Assembly: GCA_023663205.1 (NCBI GenBank)
Contig: JAMPHX010000017.1
Location: 1-19,980 of the forward strand
DNA: 19,980 nt
From: Corallococcus sp.
GTDB taxonomy: Bacteria; Bacillota; Clostridia; Christensenellales; CAG-314
Reading direction: 5' to 3'
A program made the translations under genes and the position numbers. Position 1 is the stretch's first letter. The number at the start of each line of letters is the position of its first letter. This document shows, in pieces, positions 7,339 through 14,489 of this stretch. Below the pieces are notes generated by a model. The model saw only the letters and a list, made by a program, of their open reading frames with translations. It had not been told where the DNA came from and did no database searches.

Positions 7339-7851
7339 ATGAAAAGTTTACTTGTAATTGTGGATATGCAAAACGATTTTATTGACGGCTCGCTTAAAAA
7401 CGCCGAAGCCCGAGCAATAGTCGGCAACGTCGTAAAAAAGGTAAAAGACGCAGTTTCAAAGGGCGTAGAAACGGTGTTTACGCGAGATACGCACTTTGAC
7501 GGTTATCTATCTACGCAAGAGGGCAAGAACTTGCCCGTTACTCATTGCGTCAAAGATACGTTCGGATGGCAGATAGCGGACGAACTTAAAACGTATGCGC
7601 AAACAATTTTTGACAAAAACACATTCGGGAGCGTTGCTCTTGCCCAATACGTCAAATGCGGAAATTACGGCAAGGTAGAACTTGTAGGAGTATGTACGGA
7701 TATATGCGTTGTTTCCAATGCGCTTTTGATAAAGTCCTTTTGCCCCGAAGTGTCGGTTGTTGTGGATTCGTCCTGCTGTGCCGGTTCGAGCATAAGCAAA
7801 CACGTCGCTGCGCTCGAAACCATGAGGTCATGTCAGATACAAGTAGTGTAA
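7339..7851 (+). CDS. isochorismatase-family cysteine hydrolase, nicotinamidase-like
   Basis: A cytosolic 170-residue hydrolase. The catalytic triad of the family is visible: Asp9 in VDMQNDF, Lys93 in FDKNTFGS and Cys123 in GVCTDICVVSNAL. A DTHFDGYL segment (50-57) supplies the metal-site or substrate-pocket residues usual in nicotinamidases, and NLPVTHCV (64-71) matches the NxxxHC pattern found after it. Nicotinamidase (nicotinamide to nicotinate, NAD salvage) is the most likely activity. Other amidases of the family are possible, and no NAD gene is adjacent, so no symbol is given. GAGGG eight bases before the ATG is the ribosome binding site. It is a single-gene unit with its own promoter and terminator. 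Confidence 0.9.
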   Translation: MKSLLVIVDMQNDFIDGSLKNAEARAIVGNVVKKVKDAVSKGVETVFTRDTHFDGYLSTQEGKNLPVTHCVKDTFGWQIADELKTYAQTIFDKNTFGSVALAQYVKCGNYGKVELVGVCTDICVVSNALLIKSFCPEVSVVVDSSCCAGSSISKHVAALETMRSCQIQVV

Positions 7852-8152
7852 CGGCTTTGCGCGGCAGAAAGTTAAACTATACGCAAAATATAAGGTGTGC
7901 ATTCAAGGCTAAACGTTTTGTAAATGCACATTTTTATTTAACCGTACAATCGGATAAAGATTTTCGTATACAAAGAAGTAATACTTTGCAAATATTGCGG
8001 TGGGAACGGAACAGCGCGCGGCAGCGGGTTTTTGGTAAGGCTGCCGAAAATTGTAATATTTCGGTATTTGACTGTTTTGATACAAATAGCAAATGTCGGG
8101 CATATTTTGTTTTGATTGAGAGAAACAAACGCTTGCAGGTATACGTATATCT
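7852..8152. other. intergenic interval with terminator and overlapping hairpins
   Basis: No gene. After the terminator at 7896-7939 there are two stems that share bases. CGGCAGC (8019-8025) pairs with GCTGCCG (8040-8046). CCGAAA (8044-8049) pairs with TTTCGG (8059-8064). They cannot form together. The promoter of the DUF1538 operon begins at 8153. Confidence 0.55.
7896..7939 (+). terminator. rho-independent terminator of the hydrolase gene
   Basis: TGTGCATT (7896-7903) pairs perfectly with AATGCACA (7923-7930) and is followed by TTTTTATTT. It lies about 45 bases after the stop codon. Confidence 0.88.
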
Positions 8153-8181
8153 TTGACAAATTACCGTGTTTTTGGTAATAT
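8153..8181 (+). promoter_or_regulatory. sigma-A promoter of the DUF1538/P-II operon, with internal inverted repeat
   Basis: Consensus TTGACA (8153-8158) and TAATAT (8176-8181) with a 17-base spacer. An inverted repeat ATTACC (8160-8165) with GGTAAT (8174-8179) fills the spacer and overlaps the -10, which is where a repressor would bind. Confidence 0.85.
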
Positions 8182-8196
8182 ATTTTATTATGCAGC

Positions 8197-8221
8197 ACAC
8201 GCGGATACGTGTTATTCCGCG
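8197..8221 (+). promoter_or_regulatory. two mutually exclusive hairpins in the operon leader
   Basis: In the predicted 64-base leader, ACACG (8197-8201) can pair with CGTGT (8208-8212). Alternatively CGCGGA (8200-8205) can pair with TCCGCG (8216-8221). They share bases, so only one can form. The ribosome binding site AGGAG (8241-8245) lies just downstream. Confidence 0.35.
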
Positions 8222-8251
8222 CAAAAGGCGTATTGTCATTAGGAGAGAGCA

Positions 8252-9844
8252 GTGAACAAAATTTTGTTGGGAAAACTTAAAGAAGCGGTAATTGCGGTAG
8301 TCCCCATTACCCTGCTTGTGGCGGTGCTTAATTTTGCAATAGAACCCATGCCTCCGCTCAATTTTGTAGCATTTGCGGTATGCGCCGTGTTTTTGATTTT
8401 GGGTATGGGTTTGTATTCTTTGGGCAGCGATACGGCAATGAGCGCAATAGGCTCGCACATAGGAACAACTCTTACAAAAAAACGCAAACTGCCCGCAATA
8501 CTGCTTGTCGGATTTATTATCGGTTTTATCGTAACCATAGCCGAACCCGACCTAATGGTACTTGCAGAACAAGTTGGCGAAGCAATACCGAAAACCGTAT
8601 TGCTTGTGACGATAGCCGCCGGCGTAGGATTGTTTTTGCTGCTTTCGTTTTTGCGGATATTCTTAAAAGTAGGGTTAAACACGCTTCTCATCGTCTTTTA
8701 CGGAGTGTTGTTTATATTTTCGATTTTTGTTGACAAAAACTTTATTCCTTTGGCATTCGATAGCGGCGGCGTAACGACGGGACCCATTACCGTGCCGTTT
8801 ATTATGGCTCTCGGCGTGGGTTTGTCTGCCAACCTCGGCGGCAAAAATTCGCAGGATAACAGTTTCGGTATGATTGCGCTGTGTTCCGTAGGTCCGATAC
8901 TTATGGTAATGCTGCTCGGGATATTTTATAATCCCGAAATTCCGCCCGACGCGGCGCGTCCCGCCGAACTTACGACGTTTAACAATGTCGGAGACGTTTT
9001 CGCCGCATATTTCAAAGCATTGCCTCATTATTTCGGAGAGGTAGGTATTGCGCTGCTGCCGATAGTTGTGTTTTTCTTCCTGTTCCAAGCGTTTACGACG
9101 CGCGTATCGCGGGTTCAACTCGGCAGAATAATTATCGGATTGCTGTATACATACGTCGGTTTGTCGATATTTTTGACAAGCGTAAACGTCGGCTTTATGC
9201 CGGCGGGCGCGTACATAGGTAAAAAGATTGCGGCGCTTCAAGCCAATTGGCTGATTATTCCCGTAGGGATGGTGACAGGCGCGTGCATAGTGCTTGCCGA
9301 ACCCGCCGTTCACGTTCTCAACAAGCAGGTAGAGGATATTACCAACGGGTTTATCAAACGCAGTACAATGCTCAAAGTTCTTTCGCTGTCGGTGTGCGCG
9401 GCGGTGGGGCTTTCGATGGTGCGCGTGCTTACGGGTATTTCAATATGGTGGGTTATAATTCCGGGGTATCTTATTGCGCTTACGCTGACGTTTTTTGTTC
9501 CGAAGATTTTTACGGGTATAGCATTCGATAGCGGCGGCGTGGCAAGCGGTCCTATGACGACTACGTTTTTGCTGCCGTTTGCATTGGGCGCGTGTGCGGA
9601 AATAGGAGGAAATGCCTTTACCGACGCGTTCGGCGTGGTGGCTTTTGTCGCCATGACTCCGCTTGTAACCATTCAGGTACTGGGCGTTGTGTACAAAGTA
9701 AAACTCAAAAAGTCCGTCAAACTTACCGAGGCGCTCAAACGTCAGATAGAAGCAGAAGGCGACGTAATAATAGACATAGACAAATATTTTGATTCCAAGG
9801 TCAAAAGACGTTCTCCGAGAACCGCCAAGGGAGGTAACAAATGA
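8252..9844 (+). CDS. DUF1538 family membrane protein, duplicated, putative transporter
   Basis: A polytopic membrane protein of 530 residues built from two homologous halves. Half one holds IAEPDLMVLAEQV (96-108) and AFDSGGVTTGP (168-178). Half two holds LAEPAVHVLNKQV (348-360) and AFDSGGVASGP (424-434). The AEP and AFDSGG motifs mark DUF1538 proteins, and the internal repeat with polar motifs amid membrane helices suggests a transporter with two-fold pseudosymmetry. The substrate is unknown. The C-terminal 50 residues are charged and cytosolic. The start is GTG at 8252, six bases after AGGAG. Its TGA overlaps the ATG of the next gene (ATGA). The two following P-II-like genes suggest that P-II binding gates it, as in AmtB-GlnK or SbtA-SbtB; this is inference from layout. 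Confidence 0.85.
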   Translation: MNKILLGKLKEAVIAVVPITLLVAVLNFAIEPMPPLNFVAFAVCAVFLILGMGLYSLGSDTAMSAIGSHIGTTLTKKRKLPAILLVGFIIGFIVTIAEPDLMVLAEQVGEAIPKTVLLVTIAAGVGLFLLLSFLRIFLKVGLNTLLIVFYGVLFIFSIFVDKNFIPLAFDSGGVTTGPITVPFIMALGVGLSANLGGKNSQDNSFGMIALCSVGPILMVMLLGIFYNPEIPPDAARPAELTTFNNVGDVFAAYFKALPHYFGEVGIALLPIVVFFFLFQAFTTRVSRVQLGRIIIGLLYTYVGLSIFLTSVNVGFMPAGAYIGKKIAALQANWLIIPVGMVTGACIVLAEPAVHVLNKQVEDITNGFIKRSTMLKVLSLSVCAAVGLSMVRVLTGISIWWVIIPGYLIALTLTFFVPKIFTGIAFDSGGVASGPMTTTFLLPFALGACAEIGGNAFTDAFGVVAFVAMTPLVTIQVLGVVYKVKLKKSVKLTEALKRQIEAEGDVIIDIDKYFDSKVKRRSPRTAKGGNK

Positions 9845-10185
9845 CGGGTTATTTAAAAATTCTTTGCGCCATAACCAACAGAGGCGACGGCGACAAAATA
9901 GTAAAGGAATTGGGCAAAAACGTCAATTTTGTGCATATGCTGCGCGGACACGGTACGGCAAATTCAGAAGTACTTGCGCTGCTCGGTATAGGCGAAGCGG
10001 AAAAGGACGTGATAGTGTGCGCCGTTTCTCACGACAAATTGGACGACGTGCTCAAAACCTTGTCATGGAAATTCAATTTCGGCGGGGTAGGCAAAGGGAT
10101 AGCGTTTACCGTGCCGATAGAAAGCGCAGGCGGAATGGTGGCATTGCAAATACTCAGCGGACGCTTGTTGAAACAGGAGAAATAG
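9841..10185 (+). CDS. P-II-like signalling protein 1
   Basis: A cytosolic 114-residue protein with the P-II layout: beta strand YLKILCAIT, helix, strand FVHMLRGHG, a T-loop-like segment (residues 38-52), a VIVCAVSHDKLDDVLKTL strand-helix, and the C-terminal signature GVGKGIAFTVPIESAGG (82-98), which corresponds to the GDGKIFVxPV region of GlnB/GlnK. The T-loop lacks the Tyr that is uridylylated in canonical P-II, and is short. Such proteins form trimers that bind nucleotides and often regulate a membrane partner. The ribosome binding site GGGAGGT lies inside the end of the DUF1538 gene, and the ATGA overlap implies coupled translation. The ligand is unknown. Confidence 0.8.
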   Translation: MTGYLKILCAITNRGDGDKIVKELGKNVNFVHMLRGHGTANSEVLALLGIGEAEKDVIVCAVSHDKLDDVLKTLSWKFNFGGVGKGIAFTVPIESAGGMVALQILSGRLLKQEK

Positions 10186-10189
10186 ACAT

Positions 10190-10624
10190 ATGGCAAAAAG
10201 CAAATTTCAACTAATAATAATCGTAATAAACGGCGGTTACTCCGACCTTGTAATGCGTCACGCCAAGGAAGCGGGCGCGCGCGGCGGAACGGTACTGCAC
10301 GCAAGGGGAACGGGCGACAGCGAAATTGCGGCGATGTTCGGCATTACCATTCAGCCGGATAAGGAACTGATAATAATAATTGCTCCCGAAAATGACAAAG
10401 ACGCCATAATGAAAGCCATTGCCAAAGGCGCAGGCGTAAATACCGAAGCGCAAGGCATAGTGTTTTCTGTGCCTGTTGACGAAACAATAGGCATTTTCGA
10501 GCCGCGTCAAACCGTTGAAAAGGAAGAAAAGAAGTCGGACCCCGAACAGACTACTGCTTCCGATGAGGAACAAACTTCGGACGGCGCAAATATAAAAGAA
10601 GCGCAAAACAATGACAATGACTAA
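10190..10624 (+). CDS. P-II-like signalling protein 2 with acidic C-terminal tail
   Basis: 144 residues. The N-terminal 105 form a second P-II-like domain: FQLIIIVIN, VLHARGTGDSEIAAMFG (T-loop region 35-51), ELIIIIAPENDKDAIMKAI, and the C-terminal signature GVNTEAQGIVFSVPVDE (82-98). Residues about 108-144 form a Glu/Asp/Lys-rich tail ending NNDND, likely disordered and absent from usual P-II proteins. It differs clearly from its neighbour, so the pair is not a recent duplication and could form separate or mixed trimers. There is no canonical T-loop Tyr. It starts 4 bases after the first P-II gene with AGGAG upstream, and its 3' end overlaps the thioesterase gene by 14 bases. Confidence 0.8.
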   Translation: MAKSKFQLIIIVINGGYSDLVMRHAKEAGARGGTVLHARGTGDSEIAAMFGITIQPDKELIIIIAPENDKDAIMKAIAKGAGVNTEAQGIVFSVPVDETIGIFEPRQTVEKEEKKSDPEQTTASDEEQTSDGANIKEAQNNDND

Positions 10625-11342
10625 TTATTTGACAAAACAGTACAAAATAAATTCCGGTATGTGCGATGCGCGCAATGAAGTCTCTCCCAAATGTCTGTTG
10701 CAGATTTTTCAGGATTTGGCGGCGGAAAACGCCAACGAGATGGGGTTCGGTTGGAGCGCATTAAACAAAGACGGTAAAGTGTGGGTACTGAGCAAAATAA
10801 GCGTGGAAATTTACAAAGCGGTAGTTGCCGACCAAGAGGTGGACGCATACACATGGCCGCTTGCGCCCGACAGATTTTTTGCCGACCGCGAATTTATCAT
10901 AACGGATAAGTTCGGCAACAAATTGGTCGCCGCGTATAGCAGATGGTGTCTTTTGGACACGGAAAGCAGAACCGTAACAAATGCCGAAGCGCTGAAAAAT
11001 TATTACGGCGGGGAATACCTTACCCAAGAAAGCGGCGCGGACAGACGGGTTGAAAAAATATTCCCGACAGACGACTTTGTCTTTGTTTACGACAAAACCG
11101 TGCGTTGGTCGGATTTGGACTTGAACGGACACGTAAACAATACCAATTACGCCGCATACGCAGTAGACGCTTGCGGCAGTCTGTTTGACCGTACTCTCAA
11201 AAAGTTTGAATTGACTTACGCCTGCGAATGCCGTTTGGGCGAGGTAATTGCCGTCAAAACAATCGGCGACGGTAACACCGTCAAGGTTCTCGGCGAAAAG
11301 GACGGCAAAACTTGCTTCACGGCAAAACTGATATTTGTTTAG
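10611..11342 (+). CDS. acyl-ACP thioesterase (FatA/FatB-like)
   Basis: A 243-residue double-hotdog thioesterase that would hydrolyse acyl-ACP to release free fatty acid in the cytosol. The first hotdog has LLQIFQDLAAENANEMG (29-45) and VWVLSKISVEIYK (57-69). The second has the active-site block WSDLDLNGHVNNTNY (166-180), where Asp170, Asn172 and His174 match the catalytic D-x-N-x-H of plant and bacterial FatA/FatB-type enzymes. Length fits the bacterial members. The start ATG 10611 lies within the last codons of P-II 2; an in-frame ATG at 10617 is an alternative. The overlap places it in the DUF1538/P-II operon, which is unusual for this enzyme and has no obvious biochemical reason. Confidence 0.88.
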   Translation: MTMTNYLTKQYKINSGMCDARNEVSPKCLLQIFQDLAAENANEMGFGWSALNKDGKVWVLSKISVEIYKAVVADQEVDAYTWPLAPDRFFADREFIITDKFGNKLVAAYSRWCLLDTESRTVTNAEALKNYYGGEYLTQESGADRRVEKIFPTDDFVFVYDKTVRWSDLDLNGHVNNTNYAAYAVDACGSLFDRTLKKFELTYACECRLGEVIAVKTIGDGNTVKVLGEKDGKTCFTAKLIFV

Positions 11343-11410
11343 CGCGTTGTGTCGGCAATAATAAACAACATTTATTATAAAGCGCAAATGCTCAAATTTT
11401 GCGGTAACTG

Positions 11411-11439
11411 TTGCAATTACTGCCGATTTGTGTTAATAT
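11411..11439 (+). promoter_or_regulatory. promoter for the YbhN-like gene
   Basis: TTGCAA (11411-11416) and TAATAT (11434-11439) with a 17-base spacer. A TG one base before the -10 makes it an extended -10. Confidence 0.85.
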
Positions 11440-11449
11440 GATACATAAT

Positions 11450-11489
11450 ACGCCGAAAAATTCCGTATACTTGCGGTGACGGCGTTTTT
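11450..11489 (+). terminator. attenuator-like hairpin in the leader
   Basis: ACGCCG (11450-11455) pairs with CGGCGT (11480-11485) and is followed by a T-run (to 11489). It lies between the promoter and the start codon at 11517, so it would act on this gene's own transcript. The 24-base loop is long, so strength is uncertain. Confidence 0.4.
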
Positions 11490-11516
11490 AACGGACAAAT
11501 ACAAGCGGAGAAACCG

Positions 11517-12821
11517 ATGCACGACAAAGACCTTGAACAAAATACGGCGGAAAGTCAACAAACGGATTTGAACGTCGAAAATATTGACGAAACACCCGTT
11601 GCGAGCGACAGCAGTGAGCAGACGGGCGCGAAGCCTGTCCGCAAACTACGCATCGATTACGACGAAGCGCTCAAAAACTTTGACAACAAGGAAATTGCCG
11701 CGCCCAAAAAGAAAAAGCACGGCTGGATTGGCACGCTGTTTTTGTTTGTAATAATTGGCGTCGGCATTTGGCTAATGGTGGAAATGGCGTCCAAGATGGA
11801 CGAGGACGGTATCAAGTCGTTTGACAAAGTTATTGCCGATGCGGATTGGGTATTTGCGCTTATTACTTTGGGAGTTCTGCTTGTAATTATTATTACCGAT
11901 TCGCTCAAATACTCCATTGTAATGAAAACAATCGACGGCAAATACCGTCTAAAAACAAGTATCAAAACGGGGCTGTTGGGCAAGTATTACGATGGAATTA
12001 CGCCGTTTTCTACCGGCGGACAACCGATGCAGATATATTATCTGCACAAAAAGGGACTTTCCGGCGGCAAAGCAAGCGCGGTAGTATTTATCAAATTCTT
12101 TGCCAATATGTTTGCTTGGCTTATCGTAAGTTCGCTGTGTATGATAGTAAATTCCGGCGTGCTTGGCAGATATAATACAGGCATAGGTACCGACGTTCTC
12201 AAAATAGGCGGATGGATAGGTTGGGCAGGCAATGCTATTTTGCCGATATTCATAATAATGTTTGTACTGATACCCAAGTTTTCGTACAAACTCGCATCCG
12301 GCGTAATTTGGCTCGGCTGGAAACTGCGCATAGTAAAAGATAAAGAAAAGACTCTCAAAAAGGCTTTCGGCGTAGTAAACGATTTCCGTTCGTCGTTTGC
12401 GATTATGTCCAAGCACCCGTTCAGATTTTTTACTTTGTTTTTGTGTTGTTTCATCGAAGTTGCCGCGTTGTTTGCTTTTCCGTACTTTGTACTTCGGATG
12501 TTTTCGGGATTAAAAGCCGCCGACGGCATAAATGTTTTGTTTGACGTAATGACGCTAAACGTATATGCAAATTTTTCCGTTGCGATTATTCCTACACCCG
12601 GCAACAGCGGATTTTTGGAAAATATGATGACCATTGCATTTTCGGGGATATCGGGCAACGTATTGTTTTGGTTTGTATTGGTGTGGCGGTTTTTGACGTA
12701 CTATATGTATATTTTGATAGGCATAGGCATTACCGTGTTTGAATTGATACGAAACTTTGTGCGTGCAAAGCGTGCCAAAAACAAAGAAGCGGCTGATATT
12801 CAATCGAACGGTAGTCAATAG
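11517..12821 (+). CDS. LPG-synthase-type/YbhN-like integral membrane protein
   Basis: 434 residues. An acidic, polar cytosolic N-terminal extension (1-65) is followed by a Lys-rich stretch (64-68) and about eight membrane helices. Hallmarks of the lysylphosphatidylglycerol synthase membrane domain (UPF0104, flippase-like) are TPFSTGGQPMQIYYL (162-176), the KASAVVFIKFFANM helix (185-198) and AIIPTPGNSGFLE (356-368), where relatives have PxPGGxGxxE. No catalytic aminoacyl-transferase domain follows, so it resembles the stand-alone flippase-like proteins. The lipid moved is unknown. The ribosome binding site CGGAG is six bases before the ATG. A terminator separates it from the next gene. Confidence 0.85.
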   Translation: MHDKDLEQNTAESQQTDLNVENIDETPVASDSSEQTGAKPVRKLRIDYDEALKNFDNKEIAAPKKKKHGWIGTLFLFVIIGVGIWLMVEMASKMDEDGIKSFDKVIADADWVFALITLGVLLVIIITDSLKYSIVMKTIDGKYRLKTSIKTGLLGKYYDGITPFSTGGQPMQIYYLHKKGLSGGKASAVVFIKFFANMFAWLIVSSLCMIVNSGVLGRYNTGIGTDVLKIGGWIGWAGNAILPIFIIMFVLIPKFSYKLASGVIWLGWKLRIVKDKEKTLKKAFGVVNDFRSSFAIMSKHPFRFFTLFLCCFIEVAALFAFPYFVLRMFSGLKAADGINVLFDVMTLNVYANFSVAIIPTPGNSGFLENMMTIAFSGISGNVLFWFVLVWRFLTYYMYILIGIGITVFELIRNFVRAKRAKNKEAADIQSNGSQ

Positions 12822-12837
12822 AAATATTATAGGCACA

Positions 12838-12867
12838 AAACGGCGGCGAAATGCCGTCGTTTGTTTT
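12838..12867 (+). terminator. terminator between the YbhN-like and CmpB-like genes
   Basis: AAACGGCGGC (12838-12847) pairs with GCCGTCGTTT (12853-12862), with one G-U pair and a GAAAT loop, then GTTTT. It ends only about 5 bases before the ribosome binding site of the next gene. I saw no promoter between them, so partial read-through may feed the next gene. Confidence 0.75.
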
Positions 12868-12882
12868 ACAAGAGGAATTCAA

Positions 12883-13653
12883 ATGAAACAAGTTTTTGTA
12901 AACGGAGTCAGTCTGTACGAAATTGTATTTTACTTTTTTATATACGGATTTTTGGGTTGGTGCTGCGAAGTTGTTTTTGCCGCACTCAAACACGGCAAAT
13001 TTGTAAACAGGGGATTTCTCAACGGCACGATATGCCCGATTTACGGCGTAGGAGTGGTATTGCTTGTTGTCGCGCTCGACAAAGTTGACGAGTGGTATTG
13101 GGTGCTGCTTGCAAGTATAGGCATAGCGACAGTGTTGGAATTTGCAACCGGTTGGGTTTTGGGCAAAATTTTTCACAAAAAATGGTGGGATTATTCCAAA
13201 GAACCTTTCAACGTAATGGGGTACATTTGTCCGCGTATGTCATTGCTTTGGGGGTTTGCCTGTCTGTTTGTAGACGATTTGTTTCATCCTTTGATAAGGC
13301 GTCTTGTAACTGTACATATCGAAAGTTTGCCGCAATGGGTGGGGTATACGGCAATAGGTATATTTTCGGCAATAATTATTGCCGACTTCATTGTGACATT
13401 GCTGCAAATCAAAAACTTGAACGGCAAATTCAAGGCGGCGGAAAAATTGCGCGAAGAATTGCGCAAACCGTCCGACTTTGTTGGAAAACAGTTATCCGCC
13501 GTGGCACTCAAAGCGTCGCAATCGGAAGCAATGCAAAAACTGAAAAATCATTTGGATAAACTTAAAGAGCACCGACTTACAAAGGCGTACCCCAATTTGC
13601 TCAAAGACAAACAAGACAAATCGGACGGTGAAAATAAAACTTCCGAGAAGTAG
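12883..13653 (+). CDS. putative ABC transporter permease, CmpB type (PF06541)
   Basis: A 256-residue membrane protein with about five helices in the first 175 residues and a charged, coiled-coil-prone C-terminal tail (180-256). Family marks are FFIYGFLGWCCEV (18-30), FVNRGFLNGTICPIYGVG (40-57) and WWDYSKEPFNVMGYICPR (101-118), all recurring in clostridial proteins annotated as putative ABC permeases. No ATPase gene is near, so transporter activity is unproven. The start is ATG 12883, eight bases after AGAGGA; the frame is open further upstream but that part lies in the previous gene. It may rely on read-through from the YbhN-like gene. Confidence 0.85.
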   Translation: MKQVFVNGVSLYEIVFYFFIYGFLGWCCEVVFAALKHGKFVNRGFLNGTICPIYGVGVVLLVVALDKVDEWYWVLLASIGIATVLEFATGWVLGKIFHKKWWDYSKEPFNVMGYICPRMSLLWGFACLFVDDLFHPLIRRLVTVHIESLPQWVGYTAIGIFSAIIIADFIVTLLQIKNLNGKFKAAEKLREELRKPSDFVGKQLSAVALKASQSEAMQKLKNHLDKLKEHRLTKAYPNLLKDKQDKSDGENKTSEK

Positions 13654-13824
13654 ATAGAAATAAGTCAAATCGAATATAAAACGAGGTTTAAAAACAATAG
13701 TTTTGTCAAACCGTTAAACGGCGAGTTTGTCGGCGGCATAACGATTGCTAAAATATCCGAGATGTGGTAATATATATGTAATTTGTTTTGCCGCGCATAC
13801 GGAAAGCAATTTCAATGCGGCAAT

Positions 13825-13848
13825 AAAAAAACGGCGGAAAGTCCGCCG
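13825..13848 (-). terminator. rho-independent terminator of the marR gene
   Basis: On the minus strand CGGCGGA pairs with TCCGCCG (13832-13838 with 13842-13848) around a 3-base loop and is followed by seven T (13825-13831). It lies just after the stop codon of the minus-strand regulator. Confidence 0.92.
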
Positions 13849-13866
13849 CATAAAATGTATGTTAAA

Positions 13867-14334
13867 TCAATCTTTGCCGAGGTGCTTGTTGGACGCGCGC
13901 TGCATCTTTTCAAAGTATTCGACGATGCAGGTAAAACTGTCGTAAATACGGTCCACCTCGCCTTCCGGCAATTTGGCGGAGATAATGGAAAGTTTTTTTA
14001 CTATTTCGTAGCGTAATTTGGAAAGCATTTTTGCGCCTTTGGGCGTAATGCCTACAATAATTTGTCTGCGGTTTTTATCGTCGGTGCGGCGCTCTACAAG
14101 TTCAAACTTTACAAGGTTATCCACAACTTTTGTCATTTGCTGGTTGCTCATACGCATATGGTCGGCAAGACAACTCATTGTGGCGTCTCCCTGTTTTTCG
14201 ACGGTATACAGACATACCAGTTGCGTCATCGAAACGGGCAATGACTTGATGGATACAAGTGAGCGGCAAGCGTTGCGCACTTGCGGATAAAATTTAAATA
14301 TCATATCGGTGAGTTCGATTATCTTTTCTTCCAT
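13867..14334 (-). CDS. MarR family transcriptional regulator
   Basis: A 155-residue winged helix-turn-helix protein, normally a DNA-binding dimer that represses until a ligand binds. Helices for dimerisation lie at both ends. The HTH spans about 52-80 (MSCLADHMRMSNQQMTKVVDNLV), followed by the wing ERRTDDKNRRQIIVGITPKG (81-100) with the DxxxRR pattern. The gene is divergent from the acyltransferase at 14490, and the two promoters are interlocked, so it probably regulates itself and that enzyme. By analogy with FabT it might sense acyl chains, but no FabT-type site is visible. GGAGAA lies five bases before the ATG, and the promoter is a perfect consensus. Confidence 0.9.
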   Translation of the reverse strand: MEEKIIELTDMIFKFYPQVRNACRSLVSIKSLPVSMTQLVCLYTVEKQGDATMSCLADHMRMSNQQMTKVVDNLVKFELVERRTDDKNRRQIIVGITPKGAKMLSKLRYEIVKKLSIISAKLPEGEVDRIYDSFTCIVEYFEKMQRASNKHLGKD

Positions 14335-14415
14335 GGCAATTCTCCGATTTTACAGTGCGGTACAGACTGCTGATTTTATGCACAGCGTTTGCAAGTGAAA
14401 TGTATTACGTGTAGC

Positions 14416-14444
14416 ATTATACCGTTTTTCGGTTGCTTTGTCAA
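14416..14444 (-). promoter_or_regulatory. perfect-consensus promoter of the marR gene
   Basis: Read on the minus strand: TTGACA (14439-14444), 17 bases, TATAAT (14416-14421). Confidence 0.9.
14421..14433. promoter_or_regulatory. candidate MarR operator palindrome
   Basis: ACCG-TTTTT-CGGT. It overlaps the marR -10 by one base, fills most of its spacer, and reaches the first base of the acyltransferase -35, so one bound dimer could block both promoters. Assignment to the adjacent MarR is inference. Confidence 0.45.
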
Positions 14445-14461
14445 TTGCAGGCGTATACAAT
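14433..14461 (+). promoter_or_regulatory. promoter of the acyltransferase gene
   Basis: TTGCTT (14433-14438) and TACAAT (14456-14461) with 17 bases between. Its -35 abuts the -35 of the opposing marR promoter. Confidence 0.75.
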
Positions 14462-14489
14462 CGGCAGATGCACTTATAGGAGAGGTAAT

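Noticed and set aside
7934..8458. 174-codon minus-strand frame
   Set aside because: It covers the promoter and start of the DUF1538 gene and is Arg/Tyr/Cys/His-rich. Antisense shadow.
8675..9313. 212-codon minus-strand frame
   Set aside because: Entirely inside the DUF1538 gene, antisense, with no support.
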